A stretch of DNA of 64,000 nucleotides, taken from contig NZ_SGXC01000002.1 in the NCBI RefSeq assembly GCF_004216695.1, forward strand, positions 1,240,001-1,304,000, given 5' to 3'. The translations under genes were made by a program, and so were the position numbers. Shown one piece after another: positions 27,320-35,086 of the stretch (position 1 is the first letter of the stretch; each line of letters opens with the position of its first letter). The notes under the pieces are model-generated. The model worked only from the letters and a program-made list of their open reading frames with translations. It searched no databases and was not told where the DNA came from. Source of the stretch: Pigmentiphaga kullae (lineage in GTDB: Bacteria; Pseudomonadota; Gammaproteobacteria; Burkholderiales; Burkholderiaceae_B).

Positions 27320-28306
27320 GTGATCGATCAACGACGACGCGTCCTCACGCTTGGCGCCATGGCGCTTCCCCTGGCCACGGCCATGTTCCCGGTGCGCGCG
27401 GCCGACAAGTTCCCCTCGCGCCCCATCCGCATCATCGTGCCGTTGGCGCCGGGCGGCTCCGCGGACACGGTATGCCGCCTGCTTGGAAACGGCCTGACCA
27501 AGATCCTGGGCCAGCCGGTGATCGTCGAGAATCGCCCGGGCGCGGGTGGCCTGACCGGGCTGTCCGAAGTCGCCCGGTCGGCGCCCGACGGCTACACCCT
27601 GGGTTATTCGCTGGCCGGCGCGCTGACCGTGGCGCCGCATATCGCGCGCAAGATGCCCTACGATCCGTTCAAGGACCTGGTCCCGGTGTCGCAGGTCATC
27701 GGCGTGCCCGAGATCATCGTCGTAAACCCCCGAACCGGCATCAAGACCCTGGGCGAACTGGTGTCCTACGCCAAGGCCAATCCGGGCAAGCTCAACTTCG
27801 GGTCTGCCGGCAACGCCACCATTCCCCACCTGGCCGGCGAACTGTTCAAGCGCGTGGCCGGGGTCGAGATGGTGCACGTGCCTTACCGCGGCTCGGGTCC
27901 GGCGCTCAACGATCTGTTGGCCGGCCAGGTCCAGGTCATGGTGTCGGACATCACGCTGGTACGCTCGCACATCGAAGCCGGCCGCCTTACCGGTCTGGCC
28001 GTGGCAGGTCCGCGCCGTGTCGACCAGCTACCCAATTTGCCGACCACCGCCGAGGCTGGCGTGCCGGCCATGCAGGTTTCCAACTGGCACGGCCTGGTGG
28101 CGCCGGCTGGCCTGCCCCCGGCCCTGCTGGACGAGTTGCACCACGGCATCGCGAGGGCCATGGCGCTGCCCGAAGTCAAGGAGCGCATCGATTCGGAAGG
28201 CGCGGAAATCGTGGCCAGCAGCTCCGCCGAATTCGGGGCCTTCCTGAAGAAGGAAAGCGACAAATGGGGCGGCCTGGTGAAGGAACTGGGCATACAGTGG
28301 GACTGA
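27320..28306 (+). CDS. Bug/TctC-family solute-binding protein (orphan)
   Basis: Bug-family periplasmic binding protein of 328 residues. GTG 27320 is taken as start because AAGGA lies upstream and the signal peptide (RRRVLTLGAMALPLATAMF) begins right after it; an ATG at 27209 would add 37 residues before the signal. Family blocks FPSRPIRIIVPLAPGG, VIVENRPGAG and KMPYDPFKDL are intact. It stands alone between azurin and exonuclease III genes without a regulator or enzyme partner. Confidence 0.9.
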   Translation: MIDQRRRVLTLGAMALPLATAMFPVRAADKFPSRPIRIIVPLAPGGSADTVCRLLGNGLTKILGQPVIVENRPGAGGLTGLSEVARSAPDGYTLGYSLAGALTVAPHIARKMPYDPFKDLVPVSQVIGVPEIIVVNPRTGIKTLGELVSYAKANPGKLNFGSAGNATIPHLAGELFKRVAGVEMVHVPYRGSGPALNDLLAGQVQVMVSDITLVRSHIEAGRLTGLAVAGPRRVDQLPNLPTTAEAGVPAMQVSNWHGLVAPAGLPPALLDELHHGIARAMALPEVKERIDSEGAEIVASSSAEFGAFLKKESDKWGGLVKELGIQWD

Positions 28307-28538
28307 ACGTTCCCGGCCATGGGTCCGCCGGCTGCCGGATCGAGGCCGGGAGCATCCGGAGTCGGGGCCGGGCGGGGTAGACGAGCGATTCGGTCCGCAC
28401 GAATCGAGGCTGCTATCATGCGCAAGGCGGCGGACATCCATCCGGCCGCCAAGCGCGCCTCGGCTTTGCAGCCAGCCCAGCGGATGGGGCGATGAATCCC
28501 CCGTTAGCCCGCATCCATATTAGAAATCGCCTCGCCCG

Positions 28539-29318
28539 ATGAAGCTCGCCACCTGGAACATCAACTCCCTCAACGTGCGCCTGCCGCAGGTCATCGCCTA
28601 TCTGCAGGCCAATCCGGTCGATGCCCTGTGCCTGCAGGAGCTCAAGCTTTCCGACGACAAGTTCCCCGTCGCGGCCCTGGAGGAAATCGGCTATCACGCC
28701 GTCTTCACCGGCCAGAAGACCTACAACGGGGTCGCCATCCTGACCCGCCAGCCGGTCAAGGACGTAGCCAAGAACATCGACGGGTTCGAGGACACCCAGC
28801 AGCGCGTCATCGCCGCCACGCTGGATACCCCGGCCGGCGAACTGCGCGTCGTCAGCGCCTATTGCCCCAACGGCCAGTCGGTGGGAAGCGACAAATACGA
28901 ATACAAGCTGAAATGGTTCGCCGCCTTCCGCGAAGGACTGCAGAAGGAACTGGCCCGCTACCCGCGCCTGGCGGTACTGGGCGACTACAACGTCGCGCCC
29001 GACGACCGCGACGTGCATGATCCGGTCAAGTGGGAAGGCAGCGTGCTGGTGTCCGAACCCGAACGCGCCGCGTTCCGATCGCTGCTGGACGTGGGCCTGC
29101 ACGATGCCTTCCGGCTGTTCGAGCAGCCGCCCAAGTCCTTCAGCTGGTGGGACTACCGGCAGTTGGGATTCCGCCGCAATGCGGGCCTGCGCATCGACCA
29201 CATCCTGTTGTCCGACACCTTGAAGGCCGTGTGCAGCGAGTGCGTGATCGAACGCGAGATCCGCAAGAACGAACAGCCGTCGGACCACGCGCCGGTGATG
29301 GCGACGCTGGAAATCTAG
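28539..29318 (+). CDS. xthA: Exodeoxyribonuclease III
   Basis: AP endonuclease and 3'-5' exonuclease of base-excision repair, 259 residues, normal length. Conserved motifs are present: [11 protein letters not shown] (Asn7 region), CLQELKL (metal-binding Glu), GDYNVAP (catalytic Asp and Asn) and PSDHAPV (Asp-His pair at the C-terminus). It is transcribed alone; the 232-bp region upstream shows no clear feature. Confidence 0.96.
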   Translation: MKLATWNINSLNVRLPQVIAYLQANPVDALCLQELKLSDDKFPVAALEEIGYHAVFTGQKTYNGVAILTRQPVKDVAKNIDGFEDTQQRVIAATLDTPAGELRVVSAYCPNGQSVGSDKYEYKLKWFAAFREGLQKELARYPRLAVLGDYNVAPDDRDVHDPVKWEGSVLVSEPERAAFRSLLDVGLHDAFRLFEQPPKSFSWWDYRQLGFRRNAGLRIDHILLSDTLKAVCSECVIEREIRKNEQPSDHAPVMATLEI

Positions 29319-29323
29319 CGCGC

Positions 29324-30877
29324 TCAGTCCGCCAGCGCGCAGGCCTGGCGGCGCAGGTCGGCCGCCGCTTCCAGCGTGCCGTCGGCGCGCAGGCGGATGG
29401 CCTTGGCCGACCCGAAGTAGAACTCGTGCAGGGAATCCTCCTCCACGGGCACGCCGGCCTCGCGCAAGCGCCGCGCCACGCCCGCCTCGAACCCGGGTTC
29501 GAGCAGGATGTCGCCGCCGCGCGTGAGGCTCCAGCGCGGCGCATCGATGGCCTGGGCCAGCGGCATGTGCTCGAAGCAGGCATGGGCGATCACCTGCACG
29601 CCCGTCGTGGTCTGGCTCACGCCGCCCGGCGATACCCCCAGCATGGATGGACGGCCGCCTTCCATGACGATGTACGGGTTCAGGGTGTGGACCGGCCGCT
29701 TGCCCGGCCCCACCACGTTGGGGCTGGCCGGGTCCAGATCGAATTCGATCAGGCGGTTGTTCATCAGGATGCCGGTTGCCGGATCCACGCAGCCGCTGCC
29801 GAAGGGCTGGAACACGCTTTGCAGCATGGCCAGCGCGTTGCCCTGGCCGTCCGCCAGCACGATGCCGGCGGTGTCGCCAGGATCCCGCGCGCCCGAGGGC
29901 GCCGCATCCGCCACGCTGGCCAGGCGCCGCGCGACCCGCGCCGGATCCAGGGTCGCGGGCCAGGTCGCGGCCGGGTCGGCCACCTTGCGGTGGAAGGTTT
30001 CCAGGCACAGCCGGGCGATCTGGATCTGCGCGTAGGCGCGCTGGCCGTCCGGCTCGTCCAGGTACGGCGCCAGCGCCTCGAGCTGGGCCAGCATCAGCAC
30101 ACCCAGCGAATTCGGCGGCATGACGTGGATGTGCCGGTCCCGCACGCTCAGGCTGACCGGCGGCACCCAGTCCGCGCGCTGCGCCCGCATGTCGTCCAGG
30201 CACAGCAGGCCGCCCTGCTCCCGCGCGAAGGTGTCCAGGCTGCGCGCGATGGGCCCTTCGTAGAAAGCACCGGCGCCGTCGCGCGCGATACGAGTCAGCG
30301 TGTCGGCCAGGGCGGGCTGGCGCAGGAGGTCTCCTGCCGTCAGCGGCCGGCCCTCCGGCGCGAACAGGGTGCCGAAGCCGGGCTGGCGGACCACCGCCGG
30401 CCTGGCGCTCTGGAGGTTGCGGTGGATCTCGCTGGAGCACCCGATGCCGTCCGCCGCGTGGCGCACCGCGTCCTTCATCAGCGAAGCCCAGGGCAGGCGT
30501 CCATGGCGCCGGTGCGCCTGCTCCCACAGGCGCACGAGTCCGGGCACCACCCAGGTCGATGGCCCGCGCGGACCGATGCCGCCGTCGCCGAAGGCATCCG
30601 GGCGGGCCAGGCCGGGCGCCCGGCCCGTGCCGTTCAGGGCCTGGACCGTGCCCGAGGCCGCGTCGTAATACAGCATCATGCCGCAGCCGCCCAGCGAGGT
30701 GGCATGCGGCAGCGCCACGGCCATGACGGCCGATGCCGAAATCATCGCATCGACCAGCGAGCCGCCGGCCCGCAAGGTGTCCAGCGCGCTCTGGCTGGCC
30801 AGGTGATGGCCGGTGACGATGGCGCGGCGACGGCCAAAGACGCCGGCGCGGGGAGCGGGCCTGGCCATGCCGGTCAT
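29324..30877 (-). CDS. Gamma-glutamyltransferase-family Ntn hydrolase, no signal peptide
   Basis: A 517-residue homologue of gamma-glutamyltransferase. The N-terminal large-subunit part has ATSLGGCGMM and the oxyanion/loop region. The expected autoprocessing and catalytic threonine is in PGDTAGIVLAD, aligned with the nucleophile region of classical GGT, and SPGGVSQTTTG near the C-terminus corresponds to the glycine-rich substrate loop. Unlike classical GGT it lacks an export signal, so it should act in the cytoplasm. It is the last gene of the molybdenum-hydroxylase operon (ATGA overlap with coxG), which suggests hydrolysis of an amide intermediate and not glutathione turnover. Confidence 0.85.
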   Translation of the reverse strand: MTGMARPAPRAGVFGRRRAIVTGHHLASQSALDTLRAGGSLVDAMISASAVMAVALPHATSLGGCGMMLYYDAASGTVQALNGTGRAPGLARPDAFGDGGIGPRGPSTWVVPGLVRLWEQAHRRHGRLPWASLMKDAVRHAADGIGCSSEIHRNLQSARPAVVRQPGFGTLFAPEGRPLTAGDLLRQPALADTLTRIARDGAGAFYEGPIARSLDTFAREQGGLLCLDDMRAQRADWVPPVSLSVRDRHIHVMPPNSLGVLMLAQLEALAPYLDEPDGQRAYAQIQIARLCLETFHRKVADPAATWPATLDPARVARRLASVADAAPSGARDPGDTAGIVLADGQGNALAMLQSVFQPFGSGCVDPATGILMNNRLIEFDLDPASPNVVGPGKRPVHTLNPYIVMEGGRPSMLGVSPGGVSQTTTGVQVIAHACFEHMPLAQAIDAPRWSLTRGGDILLEPGFEAGVARRLREAGVPVEEDSLHEFYFGSAKAIRLRADGTLEAAADLRRQACALAD

Positions 30878-31485
30878 CGCAGCAGGTTGGCGCAGAAGGT
30901 GCCGACGAAGCAACCCACGCCGCAGGCAATGGGCAGCCACCAGCCCTGCCAGCGACCCGCCGCCGGCGCGGCGGTTGGCGCGGGCGCGGCCCAAGCCTGG
31001 GCGGGAGCCACGAACCCGGATGCGGGCGCGGCGGCTTGCGCCCCTGCCCCCGACAGTTCGCGCTGCACGTTGGCGAAGAACTGTTCCGAGAACTTGCGCG
31101 CCGCGCCGTCTATCATCCGCGCGCCCAGTTGGGCAACCTTGCCGGTCACCTCGGTCTCGGCACGGTAGCCCAGCAGGGTGCCGCCGGCGATGTCCTCCAG
31201 CGTCACCGCCACGCTGCCGCTGGCGGCGCCGGCCACGCCGGCCGAGCCCTGCCCGGTCAGCGTGAAGCGTTCCTGCGGCGCCTGCACCGAGCGGGCGAAG
31301 GCCACCTCGAAGTTGGCGCGGATGGGCCCCACGCCCGCCGAGATCGTGGCCCGGTAGCCGCCGTCGTCGGTGCGGCTGATGGCGCGGCAATCGGGAATCG
31401 TGCGGCGCAGGAAGTCCAGGTCGTCCAGCGCCTCCCAGACCCGGGCGCGCGGCGCCGCCAGCGTCTTGGTGCCGTCTATGATCAT
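30874..31485 (-). CDS. coxG: CoxG-family protein (SRPBCC domain, C-terminal anchor)
   Basis: Carbon-monoxide-dehydrogenase subunit G family, 203 residues. Residues 1-145 form an SRPBCC/START-like domain (VWEALDDLDFLRRTIPDC, then TEVTGKVAQLGARMIDG). An Ala/Pro-rich linker follows and a hydrophobic C-terminal tail (WWLPIACGVGCFVGTF) that can anchor it to the membrane. CoxG recruits molybdenum hydroxylases to the membrane. It overlaps the flavoprotein gene upstream and the GGT-like gene downstream by 4 bp each. Confidence 0.9.
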   Translation of the reverse strand: MIIDGTKTLAAPRARVWEALDDLDFLRRTIPDCRAISRTDDGGYRATISAGVGPIRANFEVAFARSVQAPQERFTLTGQGSAGVAGAASGSVAVTLEDIAGGTLLGYRAETEVTGKVAQLGARMIDGAARKFSEQFFANVQRELSGAGAQAAAPASGFVAPAQAWAAPAPTAAPAAGRWQGWWLPIACGVGCFVGTFCANLLR

Positions 31486-32633
31486 GGCCGTGCCTCTCCC
31501 ATCATGTCTATGCCCGCCTGCGCCAGGCCGCGGTCGGCCACGCGCATGCGCTCGTTCAGGCACTTGAACTGGCCGAAGCTCCAGGCCACCAGCGGCCGGG
31601 CGAAATCCAGCGAAGTCGGCCACTGGCGCGTGAACCAGTCGTAGCGCACGGCCCAGGCCTGCGTGCGGTCGCTGATGAAGCGCACGCGCTGTTCCCAAGC
31701 CGCCACCGCGGCGGCGACGTCGTCGGCGTCGGCCACCAGGTGCGCCAGCGCATAGGCGTTCATCAGGGTCAGGCCCGCCCCCTGCCCCAGGGTCGGCGGC
31801 AAGCCATGGGCGGCGTCGCCCAGGATGGCGATGTTGCCGACGCTCCACTTCGGGCACTTGACCAGGCCGTAATGGTATTGCGTGCCCTCGGCCCGGTGCA
31901 GCACCGGCATCAGGTCGGCGATCTTGGGAAAACGCCTGCTCCAGTCCTCGACGTCGATGGGAAAGCGCGCCGCCTTGGCGTCCCAGGCCGGGGCGACCAT
32001 GTAGACGTAGGTGTGGTCGGGCCCCGAAGGCGTCACGCCTATGCGCCGGTTGCCGGACCAGTGCTCCACCGTCTTGGGCTGGGACGTGAAGGCGCGGCCT
32101 TCGACCAGATAGCGGTTGATGATGGTCGGCAGCTCGGTGAACCCGCCTCCCATCTTGAGCGAATTGCGCACCGCCGAATGCACGCCGTCCGCCGCGATGA
32201 CCAGATCGGCTTCATGCAGCCCGCCGTCGGCGGTCAGGAGGCCCTTGCCGGGTAGCGCGCCGGTCACGCGCGAACCGGTCACGATGTTCACGCCGGCCTC
32301 CAGCGCCGCGTCGCGCAGCCCCTCGATCAGCACCTGGCGGGCGAAGGTGTGGACGCGGGACTTGTCCCGCAGCGGCCGCTCCTGCTTGACCGTGCCGTCG
32401 GCGAACTGGATCTGCGCGCGCTCGAGCACCGTGCCCTGGCCGCGTATCCGGTCCAGCACGCCCAGCTTCTCCAGCACTTCCAGGCTGTTGTTCTTGATGT
32501 AGATGCCCGCTCCCACCTCGCGGATCTCGGATCCCTGCTCGTGGACGTTGACTTCCCAGCCGTGGCGCGCGAACAGCGCACCCGCGCTCAGGCCGGCGAT
32601 GCCGCCTCCGGCGATTTCTACTTTGCGTTTCAT
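31482..32633 (-). CDS. FAD-dependent monooxygenase, pyridine-ring-oxygenase-like
   Basis: Class A flavoprotein monooxygenase of 383 residues. It has the Rossmann dinucleotide motif (EIAGGGIAGLSAG at 6-18), the DG motif (IAADGVHSAVR) and the second FAD motif GDAAHGLPPTLGQG. N-terminal blocks such as GAGIYIKNNSLEVLEKLG look closer to 2-methyl-3-hydroxypyridine-5-carboxylate oxygenase (which opens a pyridine ring) than to salicylate or 6-hydroxynicotinate hydroxylases. This is judged from memory without alignment scores. It lies 37 bp after the LigB-type dioxygenase gene and overlaps coxG. Confidence 0.85.
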   Translation of the reverse strand: MKRKVEIAGGGIAGLSAGALFARHGWEVNVHEQGSEIREVGAGIYIKNNSLEVLEKLGVLDRIRGQGTVLERAQIQFADGTVKQERPLRDKSRVHTFARQVLIEGLRDAALEAGVNIVTGSRVTGALPGKGLLTADGGLHEADLVIAADGVHSAVRNSLKMGGGFTELPTIINRYLVEGRAFTSQPKTVEHWSGNRRIGVTPSGPDHTYVYMVAPAWDAKAARFPIDVEDWSRRFPKIADLMPVLHRAEGTQYHYGLVKCPKWSVGNIAILGDAAHGLPPTLGQGAGLTLMNAYALAHLVADADDVAAAVAAWEQRVRFISDRTQAWAVRYDWFTRQWPTSLDFARPLVAWSFGQFKCLNERMRVADRGLAQAGIDMMGEARP

Positions 32634-32670
32634 ACCCGATACCCGAAGAAAATGTTGAAGCGAAGAATCT

Positions 32671-33765
32671 CTATCCGGCCTGGCGGCGCTTGGCGGCCAG
32701 GCCGATCTGCATGGCCGCGCCCGAGGTCAGCAAGGCATGGATGCTGAAACGGTCGCGCAGGACTTCCCATTGCATGGCGCACAGCGCCTCGCGCTCGTCG
32801 TCTGCCAGAAGGAACGGCTGGCAGAAGGCCGCGGGGTCGTCCAGGAAACGTTCCGCCGAATCGGCCCGCGTACGCAGGGTCAGGACCGCTTCGGCCAGGC
32901 GGGCCCGCTCCGGCGGCATGGCCGGATAGCGCAGCGGGTCCCGCGCCGGCGAGGGTTCGGTCAGGTCCCACCCCGCCGAGGCATAGATGTGGTGCCACGA
33001 CGGCTCCAGCAGCGCCGTGAACGGCGGCCGGTTCTCGCCCAGCGCCCCGGCCAGGATCAGCGGCGCGCGCAGCTCGACGTTGCCGGTGCGGTCCAGCTCC
33101 CAGTCGTCGTAGCTCAGCAGGTGCGTCAGGTGCCCGGCCTGGATCTCGGCGAAGATGCGCTGGTCGGCCTCCAGGTCGGGATGCGGATAGTGCACCGTGC
33201 CCGGGTAGTGGGACAGGCCGCCGCTGGCGATCAGCAGCGCGCGCTTGCCCAGGCGCTGCAAGGCGGTCTGCAGGGCGGCGCCGAAGGCGTAGCAGCGGCG
33301 CCCGCTGGGCTGGGGCGGCACGTAGGCGTTGACGAACAGGGCCACCAGCGGCACGTCGCGCCCGAAGCCCATGAATTCGTAGGGAATGGTGAAGGCCGTC
33401 TGCAGCTTGGCGTTCATGGTGAAGGCCAGGTCGAAGCCGGCGCGCTCCATTTCCGGAACCAGGGCGTAGCCGGTGTCGCCGTCGATGGCCCACATGCCGC
33501 GATGCTTGTGCATGCCGTCGGCTTCGTCGGCCACGTGCACGCAGAACGGCGGCACGCCGTGGGTGACGAAGTGGTCGCCGTGGTCGTTGGACACCATGAC
33601 GATGCAATCGGGTTCGAGCGCCCGCAGCTGTTCGCCTATGGTTTCCAGCGAGCGGCGCACGCGGGCGACCTGCTCGAGGTCCTCGCTCTCGGGCAGGGAC
33701 AGGAACTGCGGCGCGTGCGGCACGATGGCCGCGCCGACGATGCCGTAAGGGTTGGAGGATTTCAC
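32671..33765 (-). CDS. LigB-type class III extradiol dioxygenase
   Basis: Ring-cleavage dioxygenase catalytic subunit of the LigB/DODA superfamily, 364 residues. AAIVPHAPQF near the N-terminus and SNDHGDHF supply candidate iron and catalytic histidines, and IASGGLSHYPG is the conserved SGGLSH motif. The start is GTG 33765, overlapping the upstream iron-sulfur subunit stop (GTGA). The C-terminal extension beyond about residue 280 may stand in for a small LigA-type subunit. Position after a molybdenum hydroxylase suggests that it cleaves the hydroxylated ring. Confidence 0.88.
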   Translation of the reverse strand: MKSSNPYGIVGAAIVPHAPQFLSLPESEDLEQVARVRRSLETIGEQLRALEPDCIVMVSNDHGDHFVTHGVPPFCVHVADEADGMHKHRGMWAIDGDTGYALVPEMERAGFDLAFTMNAKLQTAFTIPYEFMGFGRDVPLVALFVNAYVPPQPSGRRCYAFGAALQTALQRLGKRALLIASGGLSHYPGTVHYPHPDLEADQRIFAEIQAGHLTHLLSYDDWELDRTGNVELRAPLILAGALGENRPPFTALLEPSWHHIYASAGWDLTEPSPARDPLRYPAMPPERARLAEAVLTLRTRADSAERFLDDPAAFCQPFLLADDEREALCAMQWEVLRDRFSIHALLTSGAAMQIGLAAKRRQAG

Positions 33766-34241
33766 GCTTGCACCTCGGTAGTGGGTCGTTCTTCGTTGGC
33801 GACCTCGACGACGGCCGCCACGATGCCGTGATAGCCCGTGCAGCGGCAGATGTTGCCGGACAGGCACTGACGGATCGCCGGTTCGTCGCGCAACTGGCCA
33901 CGGCGCACGATGTCGTATCCGCTCACGACCATGCCCGGCGTGCAGAAGCCGCATTGCAGGGCGTGGTGTTCGCTGAAGGCCCGGCGCAACCGGTCGGCGG
34001 TGGTGTCGCACAGCCCTTCCAGCGTCGTCACCGAGCAGCCGTCCACCGAGCCCGCCAGCGTCAGGCAGGCACGCACGACCCGGCCGTCGACGATGACGTT
34101 GCAGGCGCCGCATACGCCATGCTCGCAGCCCAGGTGCACGGAGGTCTGCCGGCACTGTTCGCGCAGCACGTCGGCCAGTACCGCGGACGGTTCGACGTCG
34201 AGTCCGGTTTCGCGGCCGTTCACGGTCAATGTGATGTTCAT
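33762..34241 (-). CDS. coxS: Molybdenum hydroxylase small subunit, two [2Fe-2S] clusters
   Basis: CoxS-type iron-sulfur subunit of 159 residues. The N-terminal plant-type cluster ligands are in GCEHGVCGAC and a further Cys (RACLTL). The C-terminal all-helical cluster has CGFCTPG and CRCTGYHG. It carries electrons from the molybdenum site to FAD. The start overlaps the FAD-subunit stop (ATGA) and the end overlaps the dioxygenase start. Length is normal for the family. Confidence 0.95.
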   Translation of the reverse strand: MNITLTVNGRETGLDVEPSAVLADVLREQCRQTSVHLGCEHGVCGACNVIVDGRVVRACLTLAGSVDGCSVTTLEGLCDTTADRLRRAFSEHHALQCGFCTPGMVVSGYDIVRRGQLRDEPAIRQCLSGNICRCTGYHGIVAAVVEVANEERPTTEVQA

Positions 34242-35086
34242 GCAGTCACTCCTTGCCATGCCTGTTCGACCGCCCGGGCCATCGCCTGCGCGTGGCGGGA
34301 TGCCGCCAGCGGATCGATGTGCGGCCGGGCGGCCAGGATCTCGTCCAGGGCCGAGGCCGCGATGTCGCGCCTGGCGGGCAGCGCGCCCCCGGCGGCGGGC
34401 AGCCGTGCCGCCGTGGCCGGCAGCGCCAGCGGACCGGGGTCGATCGCGCCCAGCCAGCATGCCCACCGGCCATCCGCCCCTTGCAGGGCCAATGCGCTGG
34501 CCGAGGCGAATTCGCCGGCCCGGTGCATGAGCTTGCACCGGCCCCACCGCAGAAGACCGGATGCCCGCTCGGGCAGCGTGGCCGCCAGCGCGATCTCGTC
34601 CACCTGCACGTCGCTGTCCATCGCGCCCCGGATGAAGTCGCGCAGCGCAACGGCGCGCCGCCCACGCAGGCTGCCCAGTTCCACCGTGGCGTCCAGGGCG
34701 GTCAGCAGCAGCGGCCAGTCTCCCGCCGGATCGGCATGGACCAGACTGCCGACCACCGTTCCCCGGCCGCGCACCGGCAGGAAAGCGATGTCGGCGGCAT
34801 GCGCCCGCAGCAGGTCGAACAGCACGCCGGCCTGCGTGCACCGCTCGACGTCGGCATGAGTGACGGCCGCGCCGATGCGCACGACGGGCGTGGTATCCAG
34901 GCGCGTCAGCGAGACCACCCGGGTGATGTCGATCAGCGCGTAGGGACGCAGCATGCGGTAACGCATCATGGGCAACAGGCTCTGCCCGCCGGCCAGGACC
35001 TTGGCATCGCTGCCCAGGGCGGCGCGCAGCGCCAGCGCCTCGTCCAGCGTGCGCGGCACGTGCAGCGCGAAAGGCGGCAGCTTCAT
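34238..35086 (-). CDS. coxM: Molybdenum hydroxylase FAD-binding subunit
   Basis: CoxM-type medium subunit of 282 residues. The FAD-binding motif AGGQSLLPMM is present, and the second glycine-rich block reads GRGTVVGSLVHADPAGDWP where the family usually has TIGGS. It passes electrons from the iron-sulfur subunit to the acceptor. Its start overlaps the end of the large subunit gene and its stop overlaps the small subunit start. The variant TVVGS in place of TIGGS is a mild oddity. Confidence 0.93.
   Translation of the reverse strand: MKLPPFALHVPRTLDEALALRAALGSDAKVLAGGQSLLPMMRYRMLRPYALIDITRVVSLTRLDTTPVVRIGAAVTHADVERCTQAGVLFDLLRAHAADIAFLPVRGRGTVVGSLVHADPAGDWPLLLTALDATVELGSLRGRRAVALRDFIRGAMDSDVQVDEIALAATLPERASGLLRWGRCKLMHRAGEFASASALALQGADGRWACWLGAIDPGPLALPATAARLPAAGGALPARRDIAASALDEILAARPHIDPLAASRHAQAMARAVEQAWQGVTA

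Noticed and set aside
27060-27323. Possible small gene in the gap after azurin
   Set aside because: Its 87 codons resemble nothing, it overlaps the Bug start, and codon bias looks random.
28307-28538. Riboswitch or small RNA upstream of exonuclease III
   Set aside because: Some short GC stems can be drawn, but no conserved riboswitch core was recognised.
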